This document shows positions 16,324 to 25,407 of a DNA stretch of 46,894 nucleotides, one piece after another. The notes under the pieces are model-generated. The model had not been told where the DNA came from. It ran no database searches and worked only from the letters and a program-made list of their open reading frames with translations. The translations under genes and the position numbers were made by a program. The stretch is taken from assembly GCA_002415855.1 (NCBI GenBank), contig DIAS01000098.1, forward strand, positions 15,573-62,466. The letters are read 5' to 3'. Numbering within the stretch: the first letter of the stretch is position 1; the number at the start of each line of letters is the position of its first letter. The DNA is from Bacteroidales bacterium UBA5072. Lineage in GTDB: Bacteria > Bacteroidota > Bacteroidia > Bacteroidales > UBA10428.

Positions 16324-17184
16324 ATGAGAAAGTATTTAATATATAATCTGGCAGCACTTGCTCTTGCAGTGGGAAGTCTGATTTCCTGTGACGCACCCGA
16401 TCAGGAGGTAAGTCCTGTGATCAGCCCGGATACAAAACCCATGGCAACTTTTACTGCCAACATGAGCACTACATCAGTAGAGGAGGGTGATACGCTGATC
16501 CTAACGATCACTACCGACAAGATGATTGAACGGGCTCTTACGTTTGCCCCCATTATTGAGGGAGGCACCGCTGATGAACTCGATTATACCATTGTTGGTT
16601 CTGCAGGAACATCTGCCGTTTTGGCCCCTTATACCAATTCGATTCAGATGCTGATCATTTTCACGGAAGACAATTTTCCGGAAGTTTCCGAGGATCTTCA
16701 GCTGGAGATCGGCGTATACAGCATTGCAGAAAAATACCTGCTGCATCCTGACTACGAAAATCTGGCCCTGGATCTCACCATCACAAATAAGAATGACCCG
16801 ACTGCGCTGACCATTGCTTTTGGCTGGCCAAATCACGATGAGGACATTGACCTGTTCTCATTTTTTGGCACCGAAGCCTGGGGCGCAGCTGCTTCATCGG
16901 ATAATCCGGAGATCGACCGTTCAATATGGACAACTGATCCTGACGGTACTTACTATTCCGGTATTGATCCATATGATGTAACCGGCGATCCGATCGAGTA
17001 TACCGTTTCTCTCGGTTATCCGGATGGTACGGTTGAGTTCTTAACAGGGACTTTCGATCCGCAAAATCTTGATGCTTATACACAGGATTATTTTGAGCCC
17101 TGGGATATTTATACTTACAGGATTCTTGAGATTGAGAAAACCGGCGAAACTTATGATGTAACGCACGTTATTCCTGTCAAATAG
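16324..17184 (+). CDS. surface lipoprotein, last gene of the SusCD operon
   Basis: A 286-residue lipoprotein with lipobox at Cys22 (SLISC). Residues 40-160 again look Calx-beta-like: an EEGDTLILTITTDK strand pair, then a DELDYTIVGS segment, then an EDNFPEVSEDLQLEIGVYS segment. The C-terminal 130 residues begin FGWPNHDEDIDLFSFF and are rich in Asp and aromatic residues, resembling secreted calcium-binding beta domains. It is unlike the previous gene at residue level but has the same two-domain plan, so the two may be divergent partners. The operon closes with a strong terminator 20 bp downstream. Exact role unknown. Confidence 0.72.
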   Translation: MRKYLIYNLAALALAVGSLISCDAPDQEVSPVISPDTKPMATFTANMSTTSVEEGDTLILTITTDKMIERALTFAPIIEGGTADELDYTIVGSAGTSAVLAPYTNSIQMLIIFTEDNFPEVSEDLQLEIGVYSIAEKYLLHPDYENLALDLTITNKNDPTALTIAFGWPNHDEDIDLFSFFGTEAWGAAASSDNPEIDRSIWTTDPDGTYYSGIDPYDVTGDPIEYTVSLGYPDGTVEFLTGTFDPQNLDAYTQDYFEPWDIYTYRILEIEKTGETYDVTHVIPVK

Positions 17185-17203
17185 TTACTATTTGCCTAAT
17201 ACT

Positions 17204-17240
17204 AAAGGGTGTTCTGTGGAGATAGGACACCCTTTTTTTT
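17204..17240 (+). terminator. Rho-independent terminator of the SusCD operon
   Basis: A perfect 9-bp stem (AAAGGGTGT 17204-17212 with ACACCCTTT 17227-17235) and a 14-base loop are followed by a continuing run of T to 17240. It isolates the SusCD operon from the sulfate-activation genes. Confidence 0.9.
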
Positions 17241-17331
17241 TATTGCGGTATTGCCCGGCAAAGAATAGCGTCTGAAAAGGGCTCTGAGAAATATAGGCAT
17301 TTTTACCAACTGTTTCTTTTGACACTTTCGT

Positions 17332-17339
17332 TATCTTTG
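17332..17339 (+). promoter_or_regulatory. -7 box of the cysC promoter
   Basis: TATCTTTG matches TAnnTTTG exactly and ends 20 bp before the cysC ATG. A matching -33 TTTG at proper spacing is not clear (nearest candidate TGTT at 17311-17314). Confidence 0.5.
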
Positions 17340-17359
17340 TCACCTTACTATTCAAAGAT

Positions 17360-18001
17360 ATGTTACCTGAAACGCAAAACATAAGTATTCCCGCTAACGG
17401 GCGTGAGACACGCCTTTCCAAGGAGGCCATACTGAACCAGCATGCCAGGGTGATCTGGATGTGCGGCCTTTCCGGAGCCGGTAAAAGTACACTTGCCACA
17501 CGGCTCGATAATGAACTTCTTAGCCGGGGTTACCTTTCGCAGGTCATTGATGGCGACGTGGTAAGAGGCGGACTAAACAAGGGTCTTGGCTTTTCCAGTG
17601 AGGACCGTCATGAAAATCTCCGCAGGGTAGCTGAGGTGGCCAAACTGTTCGTGAATTGCGGTGTCATAAGCATTGTTTCATTCATCAGTCCAACCCTTCA
17701 TTCCAGGGCCATGGCAAAAAATATTATCGGAGAGCAGGATTTCCTGGAGGTGTATATCAATGCATCTCTTGATGTTTGTGAAGCCAGGGATATCAAAGGT
17801 CTGTACAAGCAGGCACGGGAAGGTAAGATCCCTGATTTTACAGGTATACACCAGCCGTTTGAGGCACCTGAACACCCGGATGCTGAAATTGCAACAGGTT
17901 CAATGACCGTCGAAGAAAGTATCCGGCAATTGCTTGATTTTGTTTTACCCAGGATATCATTTAAAGATCAGCATGAACAATCACAATATAAACCATCTTA
18001 A
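17360..18001 (+). CDS. cysC: adenylyl-sulfate kinase (APS kinase)
   Basis: It phosphorylates adenylyl sulfate to PAPS with ATP in the cytoplasm. The P-loop GLSGAGKST is at residues 36-44. The family segments DGDVVRGGLNKGLGFSSEDR and VSFISP follow, and the lid region includes ARDIKGLYKQAREGKIPDFTG. At 213 residues it is normal for a stand-alone CysC. Its last 29 bases overlap cysD, so coupled translation is likely, and a TAnnTTTG box lies just upstream. No PAPS reductase (cysH) or sulfite reductase is in the window, so whether the PAPS goes to reduction or to sulfotransfer is open. Confidence 0.95.
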   Translation: MLPETQNISIPANGRETRLSKEAILNQHARVIWMCGLSGAGKSTLATRLDNELLSRGYLSQVIDGDVVRGGLNKGLGFSSEDRHENLRRVAEVAKLFVNCGVISIVSFISPTLHSRAMAKNIIGEQDFLEVYINASLDVCEARDIKGLYKQAREGKIPDFTGIHQPFEAPEHPDAEIATGSMTVEESIRQLLDFVLPRISFKDQHEQSQYKPS

Positions 18002-18878
18002 GGAACTGGAAGCCGAATCGGTTTTCGTGATCCGCGAGGTTGCTGCCCAGTTTGATAAACCGGTCATGCTGTTCTCAGGCGGAAAGGACTCCATTGTTAT
18101 GTACCACCTGGCACGTAAGGCCTTTTGGCCTATGAAAGTGCCTTTCCCGCTGTTGCATATTGATACCGGTCATAACTTTCAGGAAACCCTTGATTTCCGT
18201 GACCACCTGATGGATAAAACCGGAGGACGTTGCATCGTGCGCCTGGTGCAGGACAGCATTGACCAGGGCAAAGTGACTGAAGAAACCGGATACAATGCCA
18301 GCCGGAATGTGCTTCAAACTGTGACGCTGCTTGATGCTATCGCAGAGTTCAAGTTTGATGCCGCAATGGGTGGTGGCAGACGGGATGAGGAAAAGGCAAG
18401 GGCCAAGGAACGGTTCTTTTCCCACAGGGATGAGTTCGGACAATGGGATCCCAAGAACCAGCGTCCTGAATTGTGGAACCTCTTCAATGGTAAGAAAAGA
18501 ATGGGTGAGCATTTCCGGGTTTTCCCGCTGAGCAACTGGACCGAAATGGATGTCTGGCAGTACATTTACATGGATAACGTTGAAATCCCCAGTCTGTACT
18601 ATACGCACAAACGTGAAGTATTTAACCGCGACGGCGTATGGCTGGCATATGCCCCGTTCATGAAACTCAAACCGAATGAAAAGGTCGAGACCATCGATGT
18701 AAGATGCCGGACTATCGGTGATATTACCTGCACAGGTCTTACCTTATCAAAGGCTGACACGCTCGGGGATATCATACTTGAAGTTGCTGCCACCCGGGTT
18801 ACAGAACGTGGCGGCCGGTATGATGATAAACGGTCGGAATCGGCGATGGAGGACAGGAAAAAAGAGGGGTATTTTTAA
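17973..18878 (+). CDS. cysD: sulfate adenylyltransferase subunit 2
   Basis: CysD is the catalytic PP-loop subunit of bacterial ATP sulfurylase, forming adenylyl sulfate from ATP and sulfate with CysN. The pyrophosphatase-loop motif SGGKDS is at residues 35-40. The family segments GGGRRDEEKARAKER and GEHFRVFPLSNWTEMDVW are present, and the C-terminus ends in the usual RKKEGYF. I start at the ATG at 17973 (MNNHNINHLKELE), 29 bases inside cysC, because the longer frame from 17934 has no family-like residues. Length 301 fits. cysN follows after 86 bp. Confidence 0.95.
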   Translation: MNNHNINHLKELEAESVFVIREVAAQFDKPVMLFSGGKDSIVMYHLARKAFWPMKVPFPLLHIDTGHNFQETLDFRDHLMDKTGGRCIVRLVQDSIDQGKVTEETGYNASRNVLQTVTLLDAIAEFKFDAAMGGGRRDEEKARAKERFFSHRDEFGQWDPKNQRPELWNLFNGKKRMGEHFRVFPLSNWTEMDVWQYIYMDNVEIPSLYYTHKREVFNRDGVWLAYAPFMKLKPNEKVETIDVRCRTIGDITCTGLTLSKADTLGDIILEVAATRVTERGGRYDDKRSESAMEDRKKEGYF

Positions 18879-18964
18879 ATGTGGCCGGAGAAGGTGGCAG
18901 TGGCAGTTGACCACCTGCCCAATACCAAACACCAGGCAAAGAGCTGAAATGTATACGAAATAAA

Positions 18965-20245
18965 ATGAATATAGCACAGGAAAAACACGCCGGATATTTG
19001 GATATGGAATTACTGCGGTTCACCACCGCCGGCAGTGTGGACGACGGTAAAAGCACGTTGATCGGGCGATTGCTTTATGACAGCAAAGCTATTTTTGAGG
19101 ATCAGCTGGAAGCGCTTGAAAAGGCCAGCATCAACCGTGGCGAGGACCAGATCAACTTATCGCTGCTGACTGATGGCTTGCGCGCCGAACGTGAACAAGG
19201 CATTACTATTGATGTGGCGTACCGATATTTTGCCACACCCAAAAGAAAATTCATCATAGCCGATACCCCGGGTCATATCCAGTATACCCGCAACATGGTT
19301 ACCGGTGCTTCCACGGCCAATGCCGCGCTGATCCTGATCGATGCCAGGAACGGAGTAGTGGAACAAACGATACGCCATTGCTATATTGCATCCCTGCTTC
19401 AGATCCCTCATGTGATCGTTTGTGTGAACAAAATGGACCTCGTGGACTTCAGTGAAGATGTATTTGAAAGAATCCAGCACGATTTTAACAGGTTCTCAGA
19501 TAAGCTGCATATCCGTGATGTATATTTTATTCCCATCAGTGCACTGAAAGGCGATAATGTGGTCGACAGATCACAAAACATGCCCTGGTACCAGGGCCCT
19601 ACGTTGATGTATTCGTTGGAACACCTGCACATCAGCAACGACGAAGACTTCTCTGACCCGCGTTTTCCCGTCCAGTATGTCGTAAGGCCCAATACCGATG
19701 AGTATCATGATTACAGGGGATACGCCGGAAGGGTGGCAGGGGGTGTTTTCAGAAAAGGGGAGACGGTACTGGTGCTGCCTTCAGGCTTCACCTCGGCAAT
19801 TAAATCCATTGATTTTATGGAGGAGAGTCTTGAACTGGCTTTCCCTCCCCAATCCGTTACCATTACCCTGGAAGATGATATTGATATCAGCCGCGGTGAT
19901 ATGATCGTTAAAAGTGACAATCTTCCCGAGGTGGGGCAGGATATTACTGTCATGATCTGCTGGCTGAACGAAAAGCCAATGCGACCCGGGGCCAAATACT
20001 GGATCAGGCATACAACCAAAGAGGCACGGTGTATTGTTAAAGATGTCAACTATAAAATTGATATCAACTCCCTCGAAAAGAATTTTGAAGACAAGCAGAT
20101 TGGGTTGAACGAGATCGCAGAAGTTACCTTGCGCACTACACAACCCCTGTTTTACGATTCATACCGTAAGAACCGGATCACAGGCTCACTGGTTCTGATC
20201 GACGAGGGTACTAACGAAACCATTTGCGCAGGAATGATCGTGTAA
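18965..20245 (+). CDS. cysN: sulfate adenylyltransferase subunit 1 (GTPase)
   Basis: CysN is the regulatory GTPase of ATP sulfurylase and couples GTP hydrolysis to APS formation. It has the EF-Tu-like G motifs: GSVDDGKST at 23-31, DTPGH at 100-104 and NKMD near 158, followed by two beta-barrel domains ending near CAGMIV. At 426 residues it is the single-function form, not the CysNC fusion, which agrees with the separate cysC upstream. The 86-bp gap after cysD holds no clear hairpin with a T-run, so the three genes are probably one transcript. Confidence 0.95.
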   Translation: MNIAQEKHAGYLDMELLRFTTAGSVDDGKSTLIGRLLYDSKAIFEDQLEALEKASINRGEDQINLSLLTDGLRAEREQGITIDVAYRYFATPKRKFIIADTPGHIQYTRNMVTGASTANAALILIDARNGVVEQTIRHCYIASLLQIPHVIVCVNKMDLVDFSEDVFERIQHDFNRFSDKLHIRDVYFIPISALKGDNVVDRSQNMPWYQGPTLMYSLEHLHISNDEDFSDPRFPVQYVVRPNTDEYHDYRGYAGRVAGGVFRKGETVLVLPSGFTSAIKSIDFMEESLELAFPPQSVTITLEDDIDISRGDMIVKSDNLPEVGQDITVMICWLNEKPMRPGAKYWIRHTTKEARCIVKDVNYKIDINSLEKNFEDKQIGLNEIAEVTLRTTQPLFYDSYRKNRITGSLVLIDEGTNETICAGMIV

Positions 20246-20272
20246 AAAAAGGCGTAGTGTAAGCTACGCCTC
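20244..20272 (-). terminator. Rho-independent terminator for the small outer-membrane protein gene
   Basis: The arms GGCGTAG (20251-20257) and CTACGCC (20264-20270) form a 7-bp stem with a 6-base loop, extendable by one A-T pair. On the minus strand it is followed by seven T, so it ends the gene at 20296-20931. On the plus strand there is no T-run after it, so cysN is less well terminated. Confidence 0.75.
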
Positions 20273-20295
20273 AATCATAAATCCTTGATCAGTTG

Positions 20296-20931
20296 TTATT
20301 CTGCACTTCCGCCTCCAAAATAAAAGTTCAGTGAAATTCTTGAATAGGTGGGAGCTAAACTGATGTTGTATTTTGTTGTTTCCGTCCGGTCTTCTCCATT
20401 GTATTCATATACATTCTCCGTATCATATTTGCCGTTCATATAATGGATGCCGAATTCACCGCCAAGGCTGAAATTGTCATCAAAGAAATATTCAACCCCG
20501 AAACCGAATTCGCCGCCAAAGAGCTTGATTTTCTTCACTTCCTCGCCAACTTCCTCAATTTCAGTACCATCCTGTTCAGCTTTTGCGCGGATCATGGGTT
20601 TTGTGAGACTGAGATTGAAATAGGCTTTCAGTTTATTCTTCTGAATGGCAAAAACTTTAGCACCCAAAGTGGGTATGTACAGATTACCGTTGATTTTCAT
20701 GTCATTTGATTCGGTAACCCAATCCACGCCATCCCAGTAATGATCATTGAAATCTATGTTAACACCAATGTGGGCATACTGAAAACCGACATAGGGAACA
20801 ACTATACCAGCCTTGTATCCGAAATAGGCTGTATTGGTAGATAAACCGGGAGCTACACCGAAAGAGAACTGACTGTACCCTTTCAGGCCAAAGAGCAAAC
20901 AAACGAAGATCAATAGCGTTGCTTTTTTCAT
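20296..20931 (-). CDS. small outer membrane beta-barrel protein
   Basis: A 211-residue protein with a clear signal peptide (ending near GLKGYSQ). Alternating amphipathic strands follow, rich in Gly, Tyr and Phe, such as SLGGEFGIHYMNGKY and the C-terminal RISLNFYFGGG. This fits the small 8- to 10-stranded outer-membrane barrels (OmpA-barrel or porin-family annotation). No catalytic or binding motif is visible. It stands alone between cysN and the peptidase gene, with its own -7 box at 21045-21052 and a terminator downstream. Function unknown. Confidence 0.7.
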   Translation of the reverse strand: MKKATLLIFVCLLFGLKGYSQFSFGVAPGLSTNTAYFGYKAGIVVPYVGFQYAHIGVNIDFNDHYWDGVDWVTESNDMKINGNLYIPTLGAKVFAIQKNKLKAYFNLSLTKPMIRAKAEQDGTEIEEVGEEVKKIKLFGGEFGFGVEYFFDDNFSLGGEFGIHYMNGKYDTENVYEYNGEDRTETTKYNISLAPTYSRISLNFYFGGGSAE

Positions 20932-21044
20932 AGTTTGGAATGTTTGGTTAATTGTAAGAGATTGTTTTGAACTATTATGTACCGGATTTTAACGCAAGTA
21001 CTCTTTTAATACGACGGTCTCAATAAAATGTTACTTGGTTTATT

Positions 21045-21052
21045 CAAAAGTA
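21045..21052 (-). promoter_or_regulatory. -7 box upstream of the small outer membrane protein gene
   Basis: On the minus strand the sequence reads TACTTTTG, an exact TAnnTTTG. It would give a leader of about 105 bases. No convincing -33 TTTG is seen, so this is tentative. Confidence 0.3.
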
Positions 21053-21194
21053 GATGTTTTTGAGGCATAGGAATTGCCCGGAAATAAAAAGTTATCAACC
21101 GGCCTGCGACACGGAAATACCTGCTGGTAAGGTTTGTAAGTTATATTTTAAATCAGCACGAAATAAAATTTCCGTACAGACTTACTACATGGCC

Positions 21195-21977
21195 CTAAAG
21201 GAACATCCGTTTGATAGAGAAGAGCTTATGAGAGTAACTTTGATTTTCGAGGTTCATGATCCCGGTTTCATCAAGCCTGTCGATATGGACACAACCTGAG
21301 TTATGAATAATTTCTCCGGGTGAAAGGATCATACCAACATGATACACTTTACCTTCCTCATTGGCAAAAAAAGCGAGGTCTCCCAACCGGGCATGGGCTA
21401 ATGAACTGATCGTTTCACCTTGTGCCGCCTGTTGGGAGGAATCACGCTGCAGCTTAATTCCATGGATTTTAAATACAATCTGCACAAAACCTGAGCAATC
21501 ACAGCCGAAAAGCGATCTTCCTCCCCACAGGTATGGGGCATTTAAAAATTGTCCCGCTGTTTTATGCAAGGTTTCAGGTCCCTTCACCCCGAAATCGCCG
21601 AAGGTCCAACGAATATGAAACACTTCATCATCAATTACCAGCATATCCTTTTTCCTATTATAACCCGGGAGGGTACTCGCTGCCAGTATCATTTGGGGAG
21701 ATGCCCCGTGCCGTTCGATACTCATCAGGAGGGAGCACAGGACTGGCTGATTTTGTTCCATCTGCTGGTGAAAGAAAGATTCTGAGATTTCCTTGTGCAG
21801 TTTCCTGTCAATCCAGCCCGAATAATGATCAAACTGCGTCTGGATTTCTAACCAATGCTCCTGTTCAGTTCTTACTGTGTAACTCTCGCCAAAAAGCATC
21901 TGACTGACCATTTCTGCTTCTTCTGCAGGATCCTTTCGCATAGGTATTATGCTATGCCATGAAATACCGTACTTCAT
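21195..21977 (-). CDS. NlpC/P60 (C40) peptidase with N-terminal SH3-like domain
   Basis: A 260-residue cell-wall-type endopeptidase of the Bacteroidota YkfC-like group. The N-terminal part has the bacterial SH3 pattern (PMRKDP at 12-17, MLFGE at 27-31, GWID at 54-57). The catalytic domain has GCDCSGFVQ with nucleophile Cys161, HVGMIL with His213, and IIHNSG with His225 as third polar residue. Such enzymes cut the D-Glu-diamino-acid bond in stem peptides. No signal peptide is visible, so it may act on imported muropeptides in the cytoplasm. It reads opposite to the following PgpH-like gene. The start is the first ATG, which keeps the SH3 strand intact. Confidence 0.9.
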   Translation of the reverse strand: MKYGISWHSIIPMRKDPAEEAEMVSQMLFGESYTVRTEQEHWLEIQTQFDHYSGWIDRKLHKEISESFFHQQMEQNQPVLCSLLMSIERHGASPQMILAASTLPGYNRKKDMLVIDDEVFHIRWTFGDFGVKGPETLHKTAGQFLNAPYLWGGRSLFGCDCSGFVQIVFKIHGIKLQRDSSQQAAQGETISSLAHARLGDLAFFANEEGKVYHVGMILSPGEIIHNSGCVHIDRLDETGIMNLENQSYSHKLFSIKRMFL

Positions 21978-22144
21978 AATGATGTCAATTTATGCCAGGA
22001 ATCCAGCCATATTCTGTCGAACAAGTTTAAAGAATTGTTGTTTATTGAATATGAATGAATTATTTTTAATTAATTTGTATTCATGATTACCCGGGCAGGT
22101 TACAAAGCCCCACTAAGATACGAAATACAGGCATTTTAGCAAAC

Positions 22145-24289
22145 ATGAAACGCTTGCTGTATTATATCCGAAGAAATATACGGACCATCGTTACCGTATC
22201 ATGCTTTGTCCTTACTTCAGTGTTGGTAGTCTACATGCTGCCGCGTGAAGGAAAGTTCATGTATGAGTACCAAAAGGGTGGTTTTTGGAAGCACGAAGAT
22301 CTTACAGCACCTTTTAACTTCCCGGTTTACAAATCAAAAACGGAATTGGCACAGGAACGTGATTCAGCAATCCGCGGATTCCGCCCCATATTCCTATACA
22401 ACCAGGAAATCTCAGATTTGCGCACCCAGGAGCTTGCTGACGATTTTACAGCAGGCTGGGTTGAATACTCGCTTACAAAGCTGAAGATACCTTCGCGTGA
22501 GGCCTACAGAAATGACAAGCAATATCTGGTTAACCGACAGCTGGAATATGAATACCGGCTATATCTCGTTTCCCTGGTCCGGGATATCTACCGTAAAGGT
22601 ATCATTGATCTGGCTCCATTGGAAGAAAATGGCAGGGTACCTTTTCATGAAATAACGCTTGTTAAGGGAAATGTCGCTGAGACTACTCCCCTCTCATCGA
22701 TCTATACACCCAGATCGGCTTATGAATATGCAGCAGAAAGGCTGAAGAACAGCATTCCGAAAAAGGATCACCTGGCTGTTCGCAGGTATGATCCGTTCTT
22801 CCAGGATTTTGAGCTAAACAATTACCTTTCTATCAATGTTACCTACGATGAAATAAAGTCACAGAATGTTCGCAGGAGTCTGATAAGCGAATTGTCCCTG
22901 ACCCGGGGACTTATCCAGGAAGGACAGGGAATCATTTCCCGCGGGGAATATATCAATGATGAAAAGTTCCTTATCCTCGAATCGCTTAGACAGGAATATG
23001 AGCGCAATCTGGGATTTATGGCCCGTCAACTGGTCATCATTGGTAAATTCATACTTGTGCTCGCTTCCTTTCTCGTAATCTACCTGTTTCTCAGAAATTT
23101 CAGGAAGGAAGTGCTGGACAGCAACAAGAACATTGCCTTTATTTTACTGGTTATGGTGCTGATGATCCTGATCGCCAGCGCAACCTTGAAATTCGATGCA
23201 ATCAGTGTTTACATGCTGCCTTTTACTATAGTACCCATTCTTCTGAAAACATTCTTTGATTCAAAACTTGCGCTTTTCATACATATTATCACCATTTTGC
23301 TGATTGGGTTCTTTGTCCCCAACGGATTTGAGTTTGTCTTTCTGAATGTGGTGGCCGGAATTGTGGCAGTCATCAGCATGACCAACGTTTTCAGACGCTC
23401 TAAGTTTGTTGTTACCTCCATTTATGTGATACTGGCGTATTCTCTGATCTATCTGGGAATTGCCCTGGTGCAGGAAGGTATATTATCTCACATTCAGCTG
23501 AAATACTTCAGCTGGTTTGCTGGCAACGGATTGCTGATACTGATCTCCTATCCGCTGATTTATTTATTTGAAAGAACGTTTGGGTTTATATCCGATGCTA
23601 CACTCCTTGAGTTATCAGATACCAACCAGCCTTTGCTGCGCAAACTGGCAGAAATGGCTCCCGGTACCTTTCAGCATTCCTTGCAGGTTGCGAACCTTGC
23701 GGAGGATGCTGTTTTCAATACCGGAGGGAATCCTCTTCTGGTGCGGGCCGGAGCCTTATATCATGACATCGGTAAAATGGATGATGCCATTTATTTCATT
23801 GAAAATCAGTCATCGGCTATTAATCCCCATGATACACTCGATTTTGATCAAAGTGCCAGCATTATTATTGATCATGTGAGAAAGGGCGTTGATCTTGCCC
23901 GCAGGTATAAATTACCCGAAGCTATTGTCGATTTTATCCGCACCCATCATGGAAATTCAACGGTTCAATATTTTTACCGGTCTTTTCTCAGCAAATACCC
24001 GGAAACGGAAGTGGATGTCCGGAAATTCTCCTATCCGGGACCGAAACCATTCTCCAAGGAAACTGCCATTGTGATGATGGCCGATTCGGTCGAAGCCGCC
24101 TCCCGTAGTCTGAAAGCAATTACGGAAAGTACACTTGATAAACTGGTGGACAGTATCATTCACACACAGATGAAAGAGGAGCAATACAATAATGCACAGA
24201 TCACTTTTAAGGACATTACCACCATCCGTGAGGTGTTTAAAAAGCGCCTGAGGAATATCTATCACGTGAGAATCTCCTATCCCAAATAA
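22145..24289 (+). CDS. 7TM-HD family phosphodiesterase (PgpH-like)
   Basis: The 714-residue protein follows the 7TMR-HD plan: one N-terminal membrane helix (about 13-30), a large extracytoplasmic 7TMR-HDED domain (to about 290), seven membrane helices (about 295-480) and a cytosolic HD phosphohydrolase domain. Metal-binding residues are visible: FQHS with His511, the HD pair at 540-541 in YHDIGKMDD, then HVRKG and THHGNS. Characterised homologues (PgpH) hydrolyse cyclic di-AMP, so control of c-di-AMP levels is the likely job. Length and domain order are normal for Bacteroidota. It is a single gene with a promoter I could not place. Confidence 0.92.
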   Translation: MKRLLYYIRRNIRTIVTVSCFVLTSVLVVYMLPREGKFMYEYQKGGFWKHEDLTAPFNFPVYKSKTELAQERDSAIRGFRPIFLYNQEISDLRTQELADDFTAGWVEYSLTKLKIPSREAYRNDKQYLVNRQLEYEYRLYLVSLVRDIYRKGIIDLAPLEENGRVPFHEITLVKGNVAETTPLSSIYTPRSAYEYAAERLKNSIPKKDHLAVRRYDPFFQDFELNNYLSINVTYDEIKSQNVRRSLISELSLTRGLIQEGQGIISRGEYINDEKFLILESLRQEYERNLGFMARQLVIIGKFILVLASFLVIYLFLRNFRKEVLDSNKNIAFILLVMVLMILIASATLKFDAISVYMLPFTIVPILLKTFFDSKLALFIHIITILLIGFFVPNGFEFVFLNVVAGIVAVISMTNVFRRSKFVVTSIYVILAYSLIYLGIALVQEGILSHIQLKYFSWFAGNGLLILISYPLIYLFERTFGFISDATLLELSDTNQPLLRKLAEMAPGTFQHSLQVANLAEDAVFNTGGNPLLVRAGALYHDIGKMDDAIYFIENQSSAINPHDTLDFDQSASIIIDHVRKGVDLARRYKLPEAIVDFIRTHHGNSTVQYFYRSFLSKYPETEVDVRKFSYPGPKPFSKETAIVMMADSVEAASRSLKAITESTLDKLVDSIIHTQMKEEQYNNAQITFKDITTIREVFKKRLRNIYHVRISYPK

Positions 24290-24334
24290 TGGACGACTGG
24301 TAGAAATACCTAGTTCAAATAGGCACAAGCCCCA

Positions 24335-24367
24335 ATTGCACGGGTTGATCTCTTGGCTTTATCTTTG
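24335..24367 (+). promoter_or_regulatory. promoter of the TSUP permease gene
   Basis: TATCTTTG at 24360-24367 is an exact TAnnTTTG, with ATTG at 24335-24338 as a one-mismatch -33 box, 21 bp upstream. The start at 24378 would then be close to leaderless. It supports the ATG at 24378 over an upstream start at 24336. Confidence 0.45.
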
Positions 24368-24377
24368 TGATGAAACT

Positions 24378-25310
24378 ATGAAAGATAACCTGATTCTCTA
24401 TATTAAGCAAAAAGCTGATTTTTTAACCCTGAAAAGGTTTTTCTGGCTTATCATAATCCTGGCGGCAATGCTGGTTATTTTTGGCATTTACCAGTTGTCA
24501 GCCAATCATACACTTAACCATATTCATGTAAATTTAAATTACAATTTCTGGTTGTTTACCTTGGCAGGATTCCTGGCACAGTTAATTGACGGCGCTTTGG
24601 GTATGGCGTATGGCGTGAGTTGCTCAAGCATGCTGATCGCCTTTAATGTTCCTCCGGTGATTTCAACCGCAAGCGTTCATATATCCGAGGTTTTCACTAC
24701 CGGCGTTTCAGGACTATCCCATTTGCGGTTCAAGAATGTACACCGGCAGCTTTTTATGAAGCTCCTGATCCCCGGTATTGTGGGCGCTTCCATTGGAGCC
24801 TATTTACTGTCGGAATTCTTCAACGGAGACTGGATTAAACCCTTTGTATCGGCCTATCTGATGATTCTGGGACTGCTCATCCTGCGAAAGGCTTTGCTTC
24901 GTCCCACTGTTGCAGGAAAAAAGATCAAGCATGTACGCAGACTTGCATTGGTAGGTGGATTCCTTGATGCTGTTGGTGGGGGAGGATGGGGACCCGTGGT
25001 CGTTTCTAACCTGATCCATCAGGGCGCCAATCCCAAAAGGACGATCGGGAGTGCAAATACAGCTGAGTTCTTTATTGCCCTGGTCAGCTCTGCGGTGTTT
25101 ATTTCTTTTATCAAGATAACCAACTGGCAACCGGTAGCGGGAATTCTGTTGGGAGGTATTATTGCAGCACCATTGGCTGCCTATTTCGTGAAGATAATCC
25201 GTCCGAAACCCCTGATGATCATTGTGGGTATTTTGATCACATTAATCAGTCTCTACAATATTTACAGGTCTCTCCCGGTATTCGGGGAACTCGTGGCAAA
25301 AGTCTTTTAG
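24378..25310 (+). CDS. TSUP-family anion permease (TauE/SafE-like)
   Basis: A 310-residue membrane protein with an N-terminal helix, then two sets of about four helices, each bearing the TSUP signature. The first is AQLIDGALGMAYGVSCSSML; the second is LVGGFLDAVGGGGWGPVVVSN, both with the Gly-rich turn of the family. Members move sulfite, sulfonates or other small organosulfur or carboxylate anions across the inner membrane. Location a few kb from cysCDN makes a sulfur anion attractive, but there are unrelated genes between, so this is only a hint. A bidirectional terminator follows at 25337-25371. Confidence 0.88.
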   Translation: MKDNLILYIKQKADFLTLKRFFWLIIILAAMLVIFGIYQLSANHTLNHIHVNLNYNFWLFTLAGFLAQLIDGALGMAYGVSCSSMLIAFNVPPVISTASVHISEVFTTGVSGLSHLRFKNVHRQLFMKLLIPGIVGASIGAYLLSEFFNGDWIKPFVSAYLMILGLLILRKALLRPTVAGKKIKHVRRLALVGGFLDAVGGGGWGPVVVSNLIHQGANPKRTIGSANTAEFFIALVSSAVFISFIKITNWQPVAGILLGGIIAAPLAAYFVKIIRPKPLMIIVGILITLISLYNIYRSLPVFGELVAKVF

Positions 25311-25336
25311 GGTTCAAGGGTACATTAAAAAGAAAA

Positions 25337-25371
25337 CCTAACAGATCCGAGAACCTGTTAGGCCATTTTTT
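25337..25371. terminator. bidirectional terminator between TSUP gene and small lipoprotein gene
   Basis: An 8-bp stem (CCTAACAG 25337-25344 with CTGTTAGG 25355-25362) is followed on the plus strand by seven T at 25365-25371. On the minus strand an interrupted T-rich stretch follows. It can stop both converging genes. Confidence 0.85.
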
Positions 25372-25407
25372 TAATTTCTTCCCCTTAAGTAGTTGGTAAT
25401 CGGTCGA

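Noticed and set aside
18891..18920. weak inverted repeat (AGGTGG/CCACCT) in the cysD-cysN gap
   Set aside because: Six-base arms and no T-run; too weak to call a terminator or riboswitch.
21054..21299. 81-residue plus-strand open frame downstream of the peptidase
   Set aside because: It overlaps the C40 peptidase on the other strand and has no signal, domain or promoter support.
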